A DNA stretch of 64,000 nt. It comes from Hydrogenophilales bacterium. GTDB taxonomy: Bacteria > Pseudomonadota > Gammaproteobacteria > Burkholderiales > Thiobacillaceae. Where the stretch lies: assembly GCA_016195805.1 (NCBI GenBank), contig JACPYT010000003.1, positions 1-64,000 on the forward strand, read 5' to 3'. Positions within the stretch are counted from its first letter, which is position 1. Each line of letters begins with the position of its first letter. Of this stretch, positions 1 to 9,195 are shown in pieces. The position numbers and the translations under genes were made by a program. The notes beneath the pieces are model-generated. The model saw only the letters and a program-made list of their open reading frames with translations. It was not told the DNA's origin and made no database searches.

Positions 1-1
1 T

Positions 2-443
<442 letters not shown>

Positions 444-469
<26 letters not shown>

Positions 470-920
470 AGCGGGCGACCTGCGCGAACGCGCGCTGCGC
501 CTTCTGGCGCGGCGCGAGCACAGCCGCGCCGAACTTGTCCGCAAGCTCGGGCAGGCGGGCTTTGTGCAGCACGACATCGACGCGCTGCTGGATGAGTTCG
601 AGGAAAAGAACTGGCTGTCCGACAGGCGGTTTGCCGAAAGCTATGTCGCCGACCATCGCGCGCGCGCGGGCAGTGTCAAGCTCGCTTACGAGCTGCGGCA
701 ACGGGGGGTGAGCGAGGCCGTCATCGAAGACGTGCTAAGTGAAAACCACGACAGCGAAATCGAACGGGCGCGGGAAGTATGGCAGAAGAAATTCGGTACA
801 CCGCCCACCGATGCGGCCGAGAGAGTCCGGCAGATGCGGTTTCTGCAGAGCCGCGGATTTACGCCAGAAACGATCCGATACGCAATAGGCAGTACAACCT
901 ACGGGGCGCAATCAAATTGA
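444..920 (+). CDS. recX: Regulatory protein RecX
   Basis: RecX binds RecA filaments and limits recombinase and co-protease activity. The 158-residue product has the helical RecX repeats, with the family signatures [11 protein letters not shown] near the start, [12 protein letters not shown] in the middle and [16 protein letters not shown] at the end. I chose the ATG at 444, which overlaps the recA 3' end by 26 bases. A longer frame from 378 would read through recA in another frame and adds residues without family resemblance. The overlap suggests translational coupling, which would keep RecX low relative to RecA. Confidence 0.93.
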
Positions 921-1015
921 TTTCTTTGATACACAGCTTCCCTGCACCTTGAATAACTAGGCTATCGCCCCCATTTGTGGGACTCGTAACCTCTTTTGTG
1001 TCTAAATGCCCAAAT

Positions 1016-1041
1016 AAAAACGCCACCAGAGGTGGCGTTTT
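1016..1041 (-). terminator. Rho-independent terminator between recX and pilA
   Basis: The stem CGCCACC (1021-1027) pairs with GGTGGCG (1031-1037) around a 3-base loop and is flanked by A5 on one side and T4 on the other, so it can act in both directions. It lies 38 bases beyond the pilin stop on the minus strand and about 95 bases beyond recX on the plus strand. Confidence 0.8.
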
Positions 1042-1079
1042 CTCGTAGGAAGGCGCAATCCTTATTGTGCCTTGCGTGA

Positions 1080-1517
1080 TCAAATACCTGTCTTGCTCTT
1101 CGTGCAACCACTGCCAGAAGTGGCACCAGCCCAAGTAATGGCGTTTGTGCCCACAGTCGGCGTAAAAGTCACGACGCATGAACCTACGTTCGCTGTACCG
1201 GTCACCACGATAGCAGCTGTACCTGAGGTAACTGTCACCGAGGAAAGGTTGTTGTTGGCCGCTGGCAGACCGGGATAGCCCACGGAAGAAGTCAACAATG
1301 CTGCAGTATCACAGTTACCCGAGATCACTCCACTATTATTCTGCGAACATTCGGCGATCGCATTTTTCAAGGTTGCGACTTGGGAAATGTTATCAGTCCA
1401 TTTAGCGCGAGTAACATAGTCTTGGTATTGCGGAATCGCAATCGCGGCCAGAATACCGATGATCGCCACGACGATCATCAGTTCGATGAGGGTGAAACCT
1501 TGTTGGACTTTACGCAT
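1080..1517 (-). CDS. pilA: Type IV major pilin-like protein (PilA family)
   Basis: This encodes a 145-residue prepilin. The leader MRKVQQG ends at a prepilin peptidase site before [20 protein letters not shown], the N-methylated hydrophobic helix with the conserved Glu at mature position 5. The C-terminal half is Ser/Thr/Gly-rich and has Cys residues that could form the pilin disulfide loop near the end (SGC). The ATG at 1517 follows AAAGGAGATTTGAA, a good ribosome binding site; a longer frame to 1856 runs into the tRNA and is not credible. Assembled pili would serve adhesion, twitching or DNA uptake. A sigma-54 promoter lies upstream. Whether it is the major pilin or a paralogue cannot be told here. 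Confidence 0.9.
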   Translation of the reverse strand: MRKVQQGFTLIELMIVVAIIGILAAIAIPQYQDYVTRAKWTDNISQVATLKNAIAECSQNNSGVISGNCDTAALLTSSVGYPGLPAANNNLSSVTVTSGTAAIVVTGTANVGSCVVTFTPTVGTNAITWAGATSGSGCTKSKTGI

Positions 1518-1577
1518 TTCAAATCTCCTTTGGTTGGGCAAGATGAACACGAGCCTCCCGTGTCTGGAGCTATAACG

Positions 1578-1593
1578 AGCAGCTGCCGTGCCA
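1578..1593 (-). promoter_or_regulatory. Sigma-54 promoter of pilA
   Basis: On the minus strand the site reads TGGCACGGCAGCTGCT, with the -24 GG and -12 GC exactly ten bases apart, close to the consensus TGGCACG-N4-TTGC. The predicted transcript start is near 1567, about 50 bases before the pilA ATG. PilA genes of many proteobacteria are activated by PilR with sigma-54; the pilSR genes are not in this window. Confidence 0.72.
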
Positions 1594-1789
1594 ACTTTAG
1601 GAGGCCTGGCCAGATTTTTCTGGAATGCCCCTGAAGAAGCCCGCCGGCTCTCGCTTGCAGCCGGGAAGCGATTTTTTCTCGCGGTCCTTCCGGGATGGAT
1701 TTTGAGCGATTCACGCGGGCTATGCATGCCCCGCCGTGGCACGAGGTGACATTTTTCGTCACCCCCCGTTCCGCCCTGCACCGACAATA

Positions 1790-1817
1790 AAAAAGCCACG
1801 CTTGCGCGTGGCTTTTT
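1790..1817 (-). terminator. Rho-independent terminator after tRNA-Lys
   Basis: GCCACGC (1795-1801) pairs with GCGTGGC (1806-1812) over a TTGC loop, flanked by A-rich and T5 tracts. On the minus strand it lies 5 bases downstream of the tRNA gene. Confidence 0.85.
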
Positions 1818-1822
1818 GGATT

Positions 1823-1898
1823 TGGTGGGTCGGGCGAGATTCGAACTCGCGACCAACGGATTAAAAGTCCGCTGCTCTACCGGCTGAGCTACCGACCC
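1823..1898 (-). tRNA. tRNA-Lys (anticodon TTT), CCA encoded
   Basis: The minus strand gives a 76-base cloverleaf. The acceptor arm pairs GGGTCGG with CCGACCC, followed by discriminator A and an encoded CCA. The D arm holds AGCTC..GAGC, the anticodon loop reads CTTTTAA (anticodon TTT, lysine), and the T arm carries GTTCGAATC. A terminator follows immediately. Confidence 0.97.
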
Positions 1899-2011
1899 GG
1901 GGATTTGACTTGAGCCTGGTGGCAGAAGCCCTATCCGCGAAAGCCCGAAATTATAGCCGAAGCTCTGCGGGCTGGTAAAGGGCTGTGACGGTTTTTTGAA
2001 ACGCCCGGCGG

Positions 2012-3193
2012 TTACCCCTCTGCACGCATCATCATGGCGTACTGCACTTTCATGGTGGCCGCGCTGCCGAGCACGATGGCGACGAAGGTGAGGATGGAAC
2101 CGAGCGCCAGGGTGGAGAAGCCGGTGACGCCCTGGCCGATGGTGCAGCCCATCGCCAGGACGCCGCCGAAGCCCATCAGGATCGCACCGACTAGATGGTT
2201 GGCGAAGTCACGGAAGGAGGCGAACCACTCGATGCGGAAACTGCGCGAAATCAGCGACCACAGCAGGGAGCCGGCCAGGACGCCCGCCAGTGCCATGATG
2301 CCGACGGTGAGCAGGGTATGGTTGAAGCCACTCGCCGCGTAGCCGAGGGATTGCCCCATGGGGTTGATGAAGGTGAAGGACTGCGAGGCGAGCGGACCGG
2401 CGGCAGCGGGCCTGACCGCCTCGGCCGGCGCATACAGATCCCAGTCCTGCACGTAGGCTTGCAGCGAAAGAATGTCGCCGCCTGCGTTCACTTTTACGTT
2501 GCTGGTGACATACCAGGCCGCGAGCACCGCGAGGCCGACGACGAGGCCGCCGAGGATGTTGTCGAAGCTGCCGCGAAAATCGGCCGATTTGAAAGCCCAT
2601 GCCAGCAGCAGGGCGCCGATGACGCCCCCTGCCACCATCCGACCGGTGGCGACGCTGTCGCCGAAGAGCATTGCGCCGAGGTCCTGATTGGTGGGGAGCG
2701 CGACCGCAGCCGGGTGGGTCCACGGATAGAACAGGGTGGAATACAGGGTCTTGTCGCTGCCCGGGAAGGGGTTGACCATGAAATAGGCGATCAGGCCAAT
2801 GACCCCCAGCACCATGACCGACTTGAGGTTGCCGCCGCCGATGCGGACCAGGGTCTTGTTGCCGCAGCCGGAGGCGAGCGTCATGCCGATGCCGAAGAGG
2901 ACGCCACCCACAACGTTCTCGAGCCAGACGAGACTGTTCTGGCGGTAGGGCGGGAAGGTGCTGCCGACATTCACCAAGCCGGCCGCTTCCAGGGCCGTCA
3001 CGCCCAGCACGCCGATCGCGATGGCCAGGATCCAGGCGCGCAGGCGTCCGGTATCGCCCATGTTGACCCAGTCGGACACCGCGCCCATGGTGCAGAAATT
3101 GGTCTTGTTGACCACGGCGCCCATGACCAGGGCGATCGCGAAGGTCGACCACAGTAAGAACGATTGCGCGCTGGCGAAATCTGGGTAGGTCAT
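2012..3193 (-). CDS. YeeE/YedE family (TsuA-like) sulfur-compound transporter
   Basis: This 393-residue integral membrane protein of the YeeE/YedE family has about ten hydrophobic segments. Characterised members (TsuA) import thiosulfate using conserved cysteines. The corresponding motifs are visible: [11 protein letters not shown] near residue 28, ASGCGNKTL near residue 90 and AMGCTIGQG near residue 350. The ATG at 3193 follows CCAAGGAGAAATGGACTG, a clear ribosome binding site; the frame upstream to 3322 lacks family features. It lies downstream of queC on the same strand but 300 bases away, so it probably has its own promoter. In this setting, uptake of thiosulfate or another sulfur species is a reasonable inference, but the substrate is not shown. 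Confidence 0.88.
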   Translation of the reverse strand: MTYPDFASAQSFLLWSTFAIALVMGAVVNKTNFCTMGAVSDWVNMGDTGRLRAWILAIAIGVLGVTALEAAGLVNVGSTFPPYRQNSLVWLENVVGGVLFGIGMTLASGCGNKTLVRIGGGNLKSVMVLGVIGLIAYFMVNPFPGSDKTLYSTLFYPWTHPAAVALPTNQDLGAMLFGDSVATGRMVAGGVIGALLLAWAFKSADFRGSFDNILGGLVVGLAVLAAWYVTSNVKVNAGGDILSLQAYVQDWDLYAPAEAVRPAAAGPLASQSFTFINPMGQSLGYAASGFNHTLLTVGIMALAGVLAGSLLWSLISRSFRIEWFASFRDFANHLVGAILMGFGGVLAMGCTIGQGVTGFSTLALGSILTFVAIVLGSAATMKVQYAMMMRAEG

Positions 3194-3494
3194 CAGTCCA
3201 TTTCTCCTTGGATATTGGTAAAGCGGGCCCGACCGTGAGGCCCGGATAAACAGCCGAATCTTAATGCGTTTGCGCAGTAGCCAGACTGGATAATAAATAC
3301 TAGAGGCGTGTAGCCGGGCCAATCAGGGCACGCGAAGATGGGCTTCTGTGCAATTGGTAGCGGGGAAGTGTTGGCGATGTCGCGCATCACCCCGGCCAAG
3401 CGGGCATCCGGCTCGCTCTGTCCCTTCCAGCCCTCTCGACAGCAGATCGTGCGGGCTCAACGGTGCGCGTAACCCGCGTTATCGCGCGTCCGGT
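3194..3494. other. Intergenic region yeeE-queC
   Basis: I see no convincing gene in these 301 bases. The part nearest yeeE includes an imperfect GC-rich hairpin (CGGGCC..GGCCCG, about 3225-3246) and an AT-rich stretch around 3285-3300 that could hold the yeeE promoter. Confidence 0.5.
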
Positions 3495-4175
3495 TCAATC
3501 CGGTACGTGAGCATAGCGCGTCGTGTCGGGGAGGCCCGCAGCAAGAAATCCCTCGCGTCTGAGACGGCAGGCATCGCAACGTCCGCAGGCCAGGCCTTCT
3601 GCATCGGCCTGGTAGCAGCTTACGGTCTGGGCGTAGTCGACGCCGAGTTCGGCGCCACGCCGGATGATGTCGGCCTTTGACAGATATTGCAGCGGCGCGT
3701 GAATACGCAGCTCGGCACCCTCGACGCCGGACTTGGTCGCCAGGTTGGCCATGCGCTCGAAGGCTTCGATGAACTCGGGGCGGCAATCGGGATAGCCCGA
3801 ATAGTCGACGGCATTGACGCCGATGAAGATGTCACGCGCGCCGAGCACCTCGGCCCAGGCGAGCGCCAGCGCCAGCATCACGGTGTTGCGCGCCGGCACG
3901 TAGGTGACCGGTATGCCTTCGGTCGGGCTTTCGGGTACGGCGATGGAATCGTCGGTCAGCGCCGAGCCGCCGATGTCGCCCAGCCCGAGACGGATCACCC
4001 GGTGTTCGACGGCACCCAGACTTTTGGCCACGCGCGCGGCGGCGCCGAGTTCGGCGGTATGGCGCTGGCCGTAATCCAGGCTCAACGCATGGCAGACGTA
4101 GCCCGCTTCGCGGGCGATCGCCAGCACGGTGGCGGAGTCCAGTCCGCCGGAAAGCAGGATGACTGCAGACTTCAT
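3495..4175 (-). CDS. queC: 7-cyano-7-deazaguanine synthase QueC
   Basis: QueC converts 7-carboxy-7-deazaguanine to preQ0 with ATP and ammonia, a step in queuosine tRNA modification. The 226-residue protein starts at the ATG at 4175. It shows the PP-loop SGGLDSAT (residues 9-16), the substrate segment [10 protein letters not shown] and the C-terminal zinc site with cysteines in VSCYQ and CGRCDACRL. The start overlaps the queE stop by four bases (ATGA type), so queE and queC are translationally coupled and provide consecutive enzymes of the pathway. Confidence 0.95.
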   Translation of the reverse strand: MKSAVILLSGGLDSATVLAIAREAGYVCHALSLDYGQRHTAELGAAARVAKSLGAVEHRVIRLGLGDIGGSALTDDSIAVPESPTEGIPVTYVPARNTVMLALALAWAEVLGARDIFIGVNAVDYSGYPDCRPEFIEAFERMANLATKSGVEGAELRIHAPLQYLSKADIIRRGAELGVDYAQTVSCYQADAEGLACGRCDACRLRREGFLAAGLPDTTRYAHVPD

Positions 4176-5011
4176 TTGCCGGGCGCGTTGCCCCACAGGA
4201 TCTTGTGCAACTGTACCTGCATCCGCACCGGCAGGCGGTCGGCGAGGATCCATTCGGCCAGGTGTGCGGGCGACAGTTCGCCCTGCACCGGCGAAAACAG
4301 GATGGGGCTGATCTGGTCGAGTTTCTGCGACCACAAGACCTCGCGCGCCCACTCGTAATCGGCGCGGTTGGCCAGCACGAACTTGATCTCGTCATGCGGC
4401 GTCAGGTGGGCGATATTCTCCCAGCGGTTGCGCGCCGCTTCCCCCGATTCCGGCGGCTTGATGTCGACGATGCGCGAGACCCGCGGGTCGACCTTGCTGA
4501 CATCGAGCGCGCCGCTGGTCTCCAGCGACACCGAATAACCGGCGTCGCACAGTGCGGCCAGCAGCGGCAGGCTGTTCTTCTGCGCCAGCGGTTCGCCGCC
4601 GGTGACGCACACGGTGGGCACGCCGTAGTCGGCAATCCTCGCCAGCAACGAACTCAGGGTGACGGTCTCGCCGCCCTGGAAACTGTAGCTCGTATCGCAC
4701 CAGCGGCAGCGCAGCGGGCAACCGGCCAGACGGACGAACACGGTCGGCAGGCCGGCGCGGCTGGTTTCGCCCTGCAAGGAAAGGAACACCTCCGTCAGGC
4801 GGAGCGTGGTTGTTGATGCTTTAGCATCATTACAACCACGGCCTACCCTTTGCGGGTGGAGCGTGGTTGTTGTCGATTCATCGGCTTTAGTGCGTGGTTG
4901 TTGCCGACTTGTCGGCTCTACAACCACGGCCTCCCCTTCATGCCCTTCAGGGTGCTCGCGGGGACAAGCACGGCCCGTTTCTGGCGGCTGCAGTGTCAGG
5001 GATTCAGACAC
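4172..5011 (-). CDS. queE: 7-carboxy-7-deazaguanine synthase QueE with unusual N-terminal extension
   Basis: QueE is a radical SAM enzyme that contracts carboxytetrahydropterin to 7-carboxy-7-deazaguanine. The core begins near residue 70 with [13 protein letters not shown] and contains the cluster motif CPLRCRWC (CxxxCxxC) and the TGGEPL segment. The family normally starts just before this core. Here no ATG is available there and the frame stays open for ~70 more residues to a GTG at 5011, right behind cpoB. That extension is encoded largely by palindromic repeats (4804-4930) and is Thr/Arg-rich with no family resemblance. The true start is therefore uncertain; GTG codons at 5011 and at the VVVEP segment are candidates. 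Enzyme identity is secure. Confidence 0.88.
   Translation of the reverse strand: MSESLTLQPPETGRACPREHPEGHEGEAVVVEPTSRQQPRTKADESTTTTLHPQRVGRGCNDAKASTTTLRLTEVFLSLQGETSRAGLPTVFVRLAGCPLRCRWCDTSYSFQGGETVTLSSLLARIADYGVPTVCVTGGEPLAQKNSLPLLAALCDAGYSVSLETSGALDVSKVDPRVSRIVDIKPPESGEAARNRWENIAHLTPHDEIKFVLANRADYEWAREVLWSQKLDQISPILFSPVQGELSPAHLAEWILADRLPVRMQVQLHKILWGNAPGK
4804..4930 (-). repeat. REP-like palindromic repeats inside the queE 5' region
   Basis: Two full units (4804-4850 and 4892-4930) and one half unit (4861-4890) share the outer arms CGTGGTTGT / ACAACCACG. Each encloses a different inner hairpin: GATGC/GCATC at 4815-4828, CGAT/ATCG at 4874-4883 and GCCGAC/GTCGGC at 4903-4916. Inner sequences differ between copies yet stay self-complementary, which points to selection for, or generation of, hairpins as in REP/BIME elements. 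The block is in frame with queE. Confidence 0.75.
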
Positions 5012-5016
5012 AACGC

Positions 5017-5853
5017 TTATTTCTTGAGGGCAGCCAGCCGACGTGCGGCGAGTTGGGCCGCCGGGGTGCCGGGGTGCTTGGCCACCAGTTCCTTGAGCGT
5101 CTTGCGCGCACCGGTCAGATCATCCAGTTCGATCTGGTTAGTGGCGATATTGAGCAGCGCATCGGGCACCTTGGGACTGTTCGGATAGGTGGCCACGAGT
5201 TTTTTCTGATGCGCCAGCGAAGTCTTGTAATCCTTCTGCGCGTAATACGCATAGCCGATCCAGTACTGGGCGTTGGCTGCCAGCGTGCTGTCCGGATAGG
5301 CCTTGAGAAAATTCTGAAATCCGGTAATGGCGCCGGGGTACTTGGCGTCGCGGAACAGGGCGAGTGCGCTTTCGTAGCTGCGCGATTCGGTCAGCGGGTC
5401 CGGCTGCTGGGCACCACCTCCAGCCGGCGGCGTAACCGCCGCTGTGGACGCAGCCTGTGGACCGGATGCGGCAGGCTGCGCCGCATCGGTCGCCGGTGCC
5501 GGCTTGGCTACCTTGGCGAGGTCTGCGAGGCGTTGGTCGAGGTCGGCATACAGGTCGTTTTGCCGCTTGCCCAAGGTATCCAGCTGGTTCGCCTGAACCT
5601 CGAGCTGGCCGCGCAAACGGGCCACTTCGGCCTTCAGCGCCTCCAGCTCCTTCAACAGGTCCAGCATCGGCTGATTTTGCTGCATCGCCGATTCCGTCTT
5701 GCCGAGGCGCGCATCAAGCGCATCCACCCGCTGCTGCAGCGCCTGCTGCTGGCGGGTCAGCGCCTCGTCATTGCCGAACAGCGCCGCCTGCGCCGGCTGG
5801 GCCAGCGCAAGCAGGGACGCGACGAGCAAGCCGTAACGCCGGATCAGGCTCAT
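5017..5853 (-). CDS. cpoB: Cell division coordinator CpoB (YbgF)
   Basis: CpoB is a periplasmic protein that links Tol-Pal function to peptidoglycan synthesis at the septum. The 278-residue product has a signal peptide ending near AQPAQAA, an N-terminal coiled coil (residues ~28-115, rich in Gln, Leu and Glu), a Pro/Ala linker and a C-terminal TPR region (~160-275) with the YPGAITGFQNFLKAYPDS type repeats. Its start overlaps the pal stop (ATGA type), consistent with the tol-pal operon. queE begins 5 bases after its stop. Confidence 0.93.
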   Translation of the reverse strand: MSLIRRYGLLVASLLALAQPAQAALFGNDEALTRQQQALQQRVDALDARLGKTESAMQQNQPMLDLLKELEALKAEVARLRGQLEVQANQLDTLGKRQNDLYADLDQRLADLAKVAKPAPATDAAQPAASGPQAASTAAVTPPAGGGAQQPDPLTESRSYESALALFRDAKYPGAITGFQNFLKAYPDSTLAANAQYWIGYAYYAQKDYKTSLAHQKKLVATYPNSPKVPDALLNIATNQIELDDLTGARKTLKELVAKHPGTPAAQLAARRLAALKK

Positions 5854-6392
5854 TTCTCGTCGCTATACACCACGTCGGTGCGGCGATTCTCGGCGTATGC
5901 GGCTTCGGTATGACCTTCGTTGCGCGGCTTTTCCTCGCCGAAGCTGATCGCTTCCATCTGCGAATCTTTCACGCCCAGCACGGCCAGCGACTTGCGCACC
6001 GCTTCAGCACGCTTCTGTCCCAGCGCCAGGTTGTATTCACGACTGCCGCGCTCGTCGGCATTGCCCTGCAGGATCACGTGCGCATCGGGCTTCGACATCA
6101 GGTAGCCGGCGTGAGCTTCGAGCATCGGACGGTATTCGTCTTTCACCACAAAGCTGTCGAAATCGAAAAAGACGCTGCGCTTGGACAAGGGGCTGGCGGG
6201 GTTCTTGCGCGGATCACCGGCGTCGCCCATCGCATTGCCCGTCACGCCGCCGCTGCCCACGCCTGTGGTTTCGGTGCCGGAGGTTGCGGTTTTGCCGCTG
6301 CTGTGGTCCTCGACCGTTGCCTTCGTACCGCCGGTAGTACCGCACGCTGACAGGGCCATGGCGAGCAGGGCAGGCCAAAGAATCTTGTTCAT
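5850..6392 (-). CDS. pal: Peptidoglycan-associated lipoprotein Pal
   Basis: Pal is the outer-membrane lipoprotein of the Tol-Pal system and tethers the outer membrane to peptidoglycan. The 180-residue protein has a lipobox (ALSAC) near residue 18, a variable Gly/Thr linker and an OmpA-like domain from ~residue 70. The peptidoglycan-binding motifs are visible (GNADERGSREYNLALGQKRA, then EEKPRNEGHTEAAYAENRR). The ATG at 6392 follows TAGGAGAAATTG; an in-frame TTG just before it is less likely. It sits between tolB and cpoB in the usual order. Confidence 0.96.
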   Translation of the reverse strand: MNKILWPALLAMALSACGTTGGTKATVEDHSSGKTATSGTETTGVGSGGVTGNAMGDAGDPRKNPASPLSKRSVFFDFDSFVVKDEYRPMLEAHAGYLMSKPDAHVILQGNADERGSREYNLALGQKRAEAVRKSLAVLGVKDSQMEAISFGEEKPRNEGHTEAAYAENRRTDVVYSDEK

Positions 6393-6534
6393 CAATTTCT
6401 CCTAGATTTATTTGAGTTACGGGTTGTCATTAATTAGTGGATATTACCGGCCTGTTCCGACGCAAAAGGCCAGGAGGAAGTCAGCCAAACCGCAAAAAAG
6501 TTCCGCACGCGGCAAAAAAAAGTGCATGCCCACC

Positions 6535-7821
6535 TCAAGGCCCCCAGGCCGGCTCGCGCGCATCCACTCCGGATTCCGACAGGCGCGCATGCGTTTTGCC
6601 ATCCAGGCTCACGGTGCCGAGTATTCCATGCTCGCCCAGCACCGTGGCATACAGCACGGCCTGGCCATTCGGTGCGAAGCTGGGCGACTCGTCGCGTGCG
6701 GTATCGGTCAGCACCCGGGTCTGCCCCGAGGCCAGTTCCTGCAACGTGACCCTGAAGCGGCCGTCTTCGCGACTGATATAGGTCAGATACCGCCCATCCG
6801 GGCTGATCGCGGGGGAAACATTATAGCTGCCATTGAAGGTCACCCGTCTGGCTTCGCCGCCGCTGGCCGCCATGCGGTAAATCTGCGGGCTGCCGCCACG
6901 GTCCGAGGTGAAATAAAGGGTTTGTCCGTCGGGGGTAAATACGGGCTCGGTGTCGATATTGCCGCCCCGGGTCAGCCGGGTCAGCCCGCTGCCGTCGGCG
7001 TTGATCAGATAGATCTGCGAAGCGCCGTCGCGCGTCAGGACGACAGCCAGCCGCCGGCCATCCGGCGTCCAGGCCGGCGCCGAGTTCGAGCCCTTGAATG
7101 CCGCGACCCTGCGGCGCTGGCCGTCCTGCAGCGATTGCACGTATACGATCGGCTTTCTGTCCTCGAACGACACATATGCGACGCGGGTGCCGTCCGGCGA
7201 GAACTTCGGCGAAATTACCGACTCGTTGGAACGCATCACCGTGCGCGGGTTTTGCCCATCCGCATCGGCCACCTCCAGCGCATAGCGACGGCCCTGCTTC
7301 TGCACGTAGGCGATACGGGTGCTGAATGCGCCGGGAATGCCGGTCAGCTTCGCGTATATGAGGTCTGCGATCTGGTGCGCCGTAGCACGCCACTGGCCGG
7401 GCGTAATGGTGTAGCTGTAGCCCGCAAGCTGGGTCTGCTTGAGTACGTCCAGCAGATAAAAACGGACAACGAAGCGCCCGCCGGGCTGCGCGGCCACCTG
7501 CCCTACCACCAGCGCGTCCGCGCCCTTCCCGCGCCAGACGCCGTAGTCGACCTGCGCAGGCATGACGGGCTGCTGCGCGCCCCCGGTATCGACCAGCCTG
7601 AACTGGCCGCTGCGGTTGAGGTCGTCCCCGGCAATCTGGGTCAGCGCAGGACTCGGCTGGCCGGGCGCCGCCTGGAACGGCACCATCGCCACGGCAATCT
7701 TGTTGGCCGCACCGCCGATCACCTGGATTTCCATCGCGGCATGCGCGGAAAACGGCGCGACGAGGACGGTCAGGCAAAGCAGGGGAAGCAGCAAAACGGC
7801 ACGCAGCATGGGTACGGACAT
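6535..7821 (-). CDS. tolB: Tol-Pal system protein TolB
   Basis: TolB is the periplasmic beta-propeller that contacts Pal and TolA. The 428-residue product has a signal peptide ending in FSAHA, an N-terminal alpha/beta domain and a C-terminal six-bladed WD40-like propeller from about residue 200, with repeated FSPDGTRVAY, WTPDGRRLAV, FTPDGQTLYF and ISPDGRYLTY blades. I take the ATG at 7821; a second ATG at 7809 is possible, and no strong ribosome binding site separates them. It follows tolA by 91 bases and precedes pal by 142. Confidence 0.95.
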   Translation of the reverse strand: MSVPMLRAVLLLPLLCLTVLVAPFSAHAAMEIQVIGGAANKIAVAMVPFQAAPGQPSPALTQIAGDDLNRSGQFRLVDTGGAQQPVMPAQVDYGVWRGKGADALVVGQVAAQPGGRFVVRFYLLDVLKQTQLAGYSYTITPGQWRATAHQIADLIYAKLTGIPGAFSTRIAYVQKQGRRYALEVADADGQNPRTVMRSNESVISPKFSPDGTRVAYVSFEDRKPIVYVQSLQDGQRRRVAAFKGSNSAPAWTPDGRRLAVVLTRDGASQIYLINADGSGLTRLTRGGNIDTEPVFTPDGQTLYFTSDRGGSPQIYRMAASGGEARRVTFNGSYNVSPAISPDGRYLTYISREDGRFRVTLQELASGQTRVLTDTARDESPSFAPNGQAVLYATVLGEHGILGTVSLDGKTHARLSESGVDAREPAWGP

Positions 7822-7912
7822 CTTTGTTCGCAAACGTTTCTTGGTTGATCAGTCTAGCATAGGCTGGATACGGGCCGCGCCGCGCGCAGCCCGATCCCTG
7901 CCCAATTCGGGC

Positions 7913-8785
7913 TCACTCTTTGGGGCGATGAACGAAGGAAAGTTCCGGTACAAAGGCGGCGCGCGCATCGCGATCGCTCGGCAGGGGCAGCGGGGACGAC
8001 TTTTCGATGGCGCGCACCACTGCGTCGTCGTAGGCCGGATTCCCGCTCGACTGCGTCACCCGCACGCTCAGGACTTCGCCGGTCGGCAGCAGTTTCACCA
8101 GACAGCGCACCTGGGGATTGCCCTTCAGGTTGTCGGGCAGACGGGTGTTGCCGCGCACCTTGGCGCTGATCTGGTCACGATATTGCCCCACCACGCTTGC
8201 AACCTCGGCCTGGCGTTTGCTGGCGGCGCGCGCCTGGGTCAGCCGCGCCAGACGCGCCTCGTTCGCAGCCGTGTCGGCCGCCAGCTGCTGCTTCAACTCC
8301 TCTGCCTCCATCTGCCGCAGCAGCGCCTGTCGCTTCTGTTCGGCCACCTGCTTGTCGCGCGCCACCCGGGCCGCTTCGGCCCTGGCCTTTTCTTCGACCC
8401 GCGCTTTTTCTTCGGCCGCCTGCTCGGCCTGCAGTTTTTTCAGACGATCGGCCTCGGCCTTCTTTTTTTCCAGGGCAATGTCGGGCGCCTTGGGCGGCGG
8501 CGGCTCCTTCTCCACCGGCTTGGGAAGGGGCGCGGGCTTCGCCGGTTCGGGCGTTTTCACAGCCGCTTTCACGGGCTGGGGCGGGCGGGGCCTGGCCGGC
8601 GGGGGCGGGGTTTCCGGCAACGCCTGCCACAGATCGACCATCACCGCTTCAGGACGGTGGGTCTGCCATGACACGCCGAATACCAGCAGCAGGACAAACA
8701 GCGCATGTACGCCCAACGCCAGCGCACCGGCAAGAATTTTGGGGGCGGGACGGGAGGCGTGCGGTGCGTCTGCGGCGAGAATCAT
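7913..8785 (-). CDS. tolA: Tol-Pal system protein TolA
   Basis: TolA bridges the inner membrane TolQR motor and the periplasmic TolB/Pal. The 290-residue protein has one N-terminal membrane helix (residues ~17-39), a proline-rich segment, a long Ala/Lys/Glu helical domain (~105-200) and a C-terminal TonB/TolA globular domain with the sequence LLPTGEVLSVRVTQSSGN. Its ATG overlaps the tolR stop, so the two are translationally coupled. Confidence 0.93.
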   Translation of the reverse strand: MILAADAPHASRPAPKILAGALALGVHALFVLLLVFGVSWQTHRPEAVMVDLWQALPETPPPPARPRPPQPVKAAVKTPEPAKPAPLPKPVEKEPPPPKAPDIALEKKKAEADRLKKLQAEQAAEEKARVEEKARAEAARVARDKQVAEQKRQALLRQMEAEELKQQLAADTAANEARLARLTQARAASKRQAEVASVVGQYRDQISAKVRGNTRLPDNLKGNPQVRCLVKLLPTGEVLSVRVTQSSGNPAYDDAVVRAIEKSSPLPLPSDRDARAAFVPELSFVHRPKE

Positions 8786-9192
8786 GGCGCCGGGCGGGCG
8801 AGCAGACCGATGCGCGTAATCCGGGCCTGTTGCAGGAGCGTCATCGTGTGCATCACCTCCTCGTAGCGGACGCGCTTGTCCGCCGCGATGACCACCGGCT
8901 GGTCCGGGGCATCGCGATGCAGTGCTGCAAATTCGTCCGCCAGCGCCGACTTGTCCACCACGCGCTCGTCGCCGCCGGCAGCGCGGTTGCGCAACCGGTA
9001 CTCGCCCGATTCCCGGATGATGATTTCGAGCGGCTTCTGCGGCGCCTGCGACGTCTTACCGACGCTCGGCAGCTCGACCTGGGCCGGGTTGATGAACGGT
9101 GCCGTCACCATGAAGATCACCAGCAGCACCAGCATCACGTCGATCATCGGCACGACGTTGATCTGGGCGACCTGTTTGCGGGTCCGCGCCAT
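8782..9192 (-). CDS. tolR: Tol-Pal system protein TolR (ExbD family)
   Basis: TolR forms the proton-driven motor with TolQ. The 136-residue protein has the single transmembrane helix near residues 14-33 containing the essential Asp in VVPMIDVMLVLLVIFMV, followed by the periplasmic ExbD/TolR domain. It begins 3 bases after the tolQ stop and overlaps tolA. Confidence 0.94.
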   Translation of the reverse strand: MARTRKQVAQINVVPMIDVMLVLLVIFMVTAPFINPAQVELPSVGKTSQAPQKPLEIIIRESGEYRLRNRAAGGDERVVDKSALADEFAALHRDAPDQPVVIAADKRVRYEEVMHTMTLLQQARITRIGLLARPAP

Positions 9193-9195
9193 GGG

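Noticed and set aside
1518-1856. Extension of the pilin frame upstream to 1856
   Set aside because: The frame stays open but runs through the sigma-54 promoter, the terminator and into the tRNA gene. The prepilin leader and ribosome binding site fix the start at 1517.
2195-3157. Long plus-strand frame opposite the YeeE-type transporter gene
   Set aside because: It is a compositional shadow, rich in Asp, His, Gly and Arg, with no domain and lies wholly antisense to a clear transporter gene. The same applies to long antisense frames over tolA, ruvB, trpE and AsmA.
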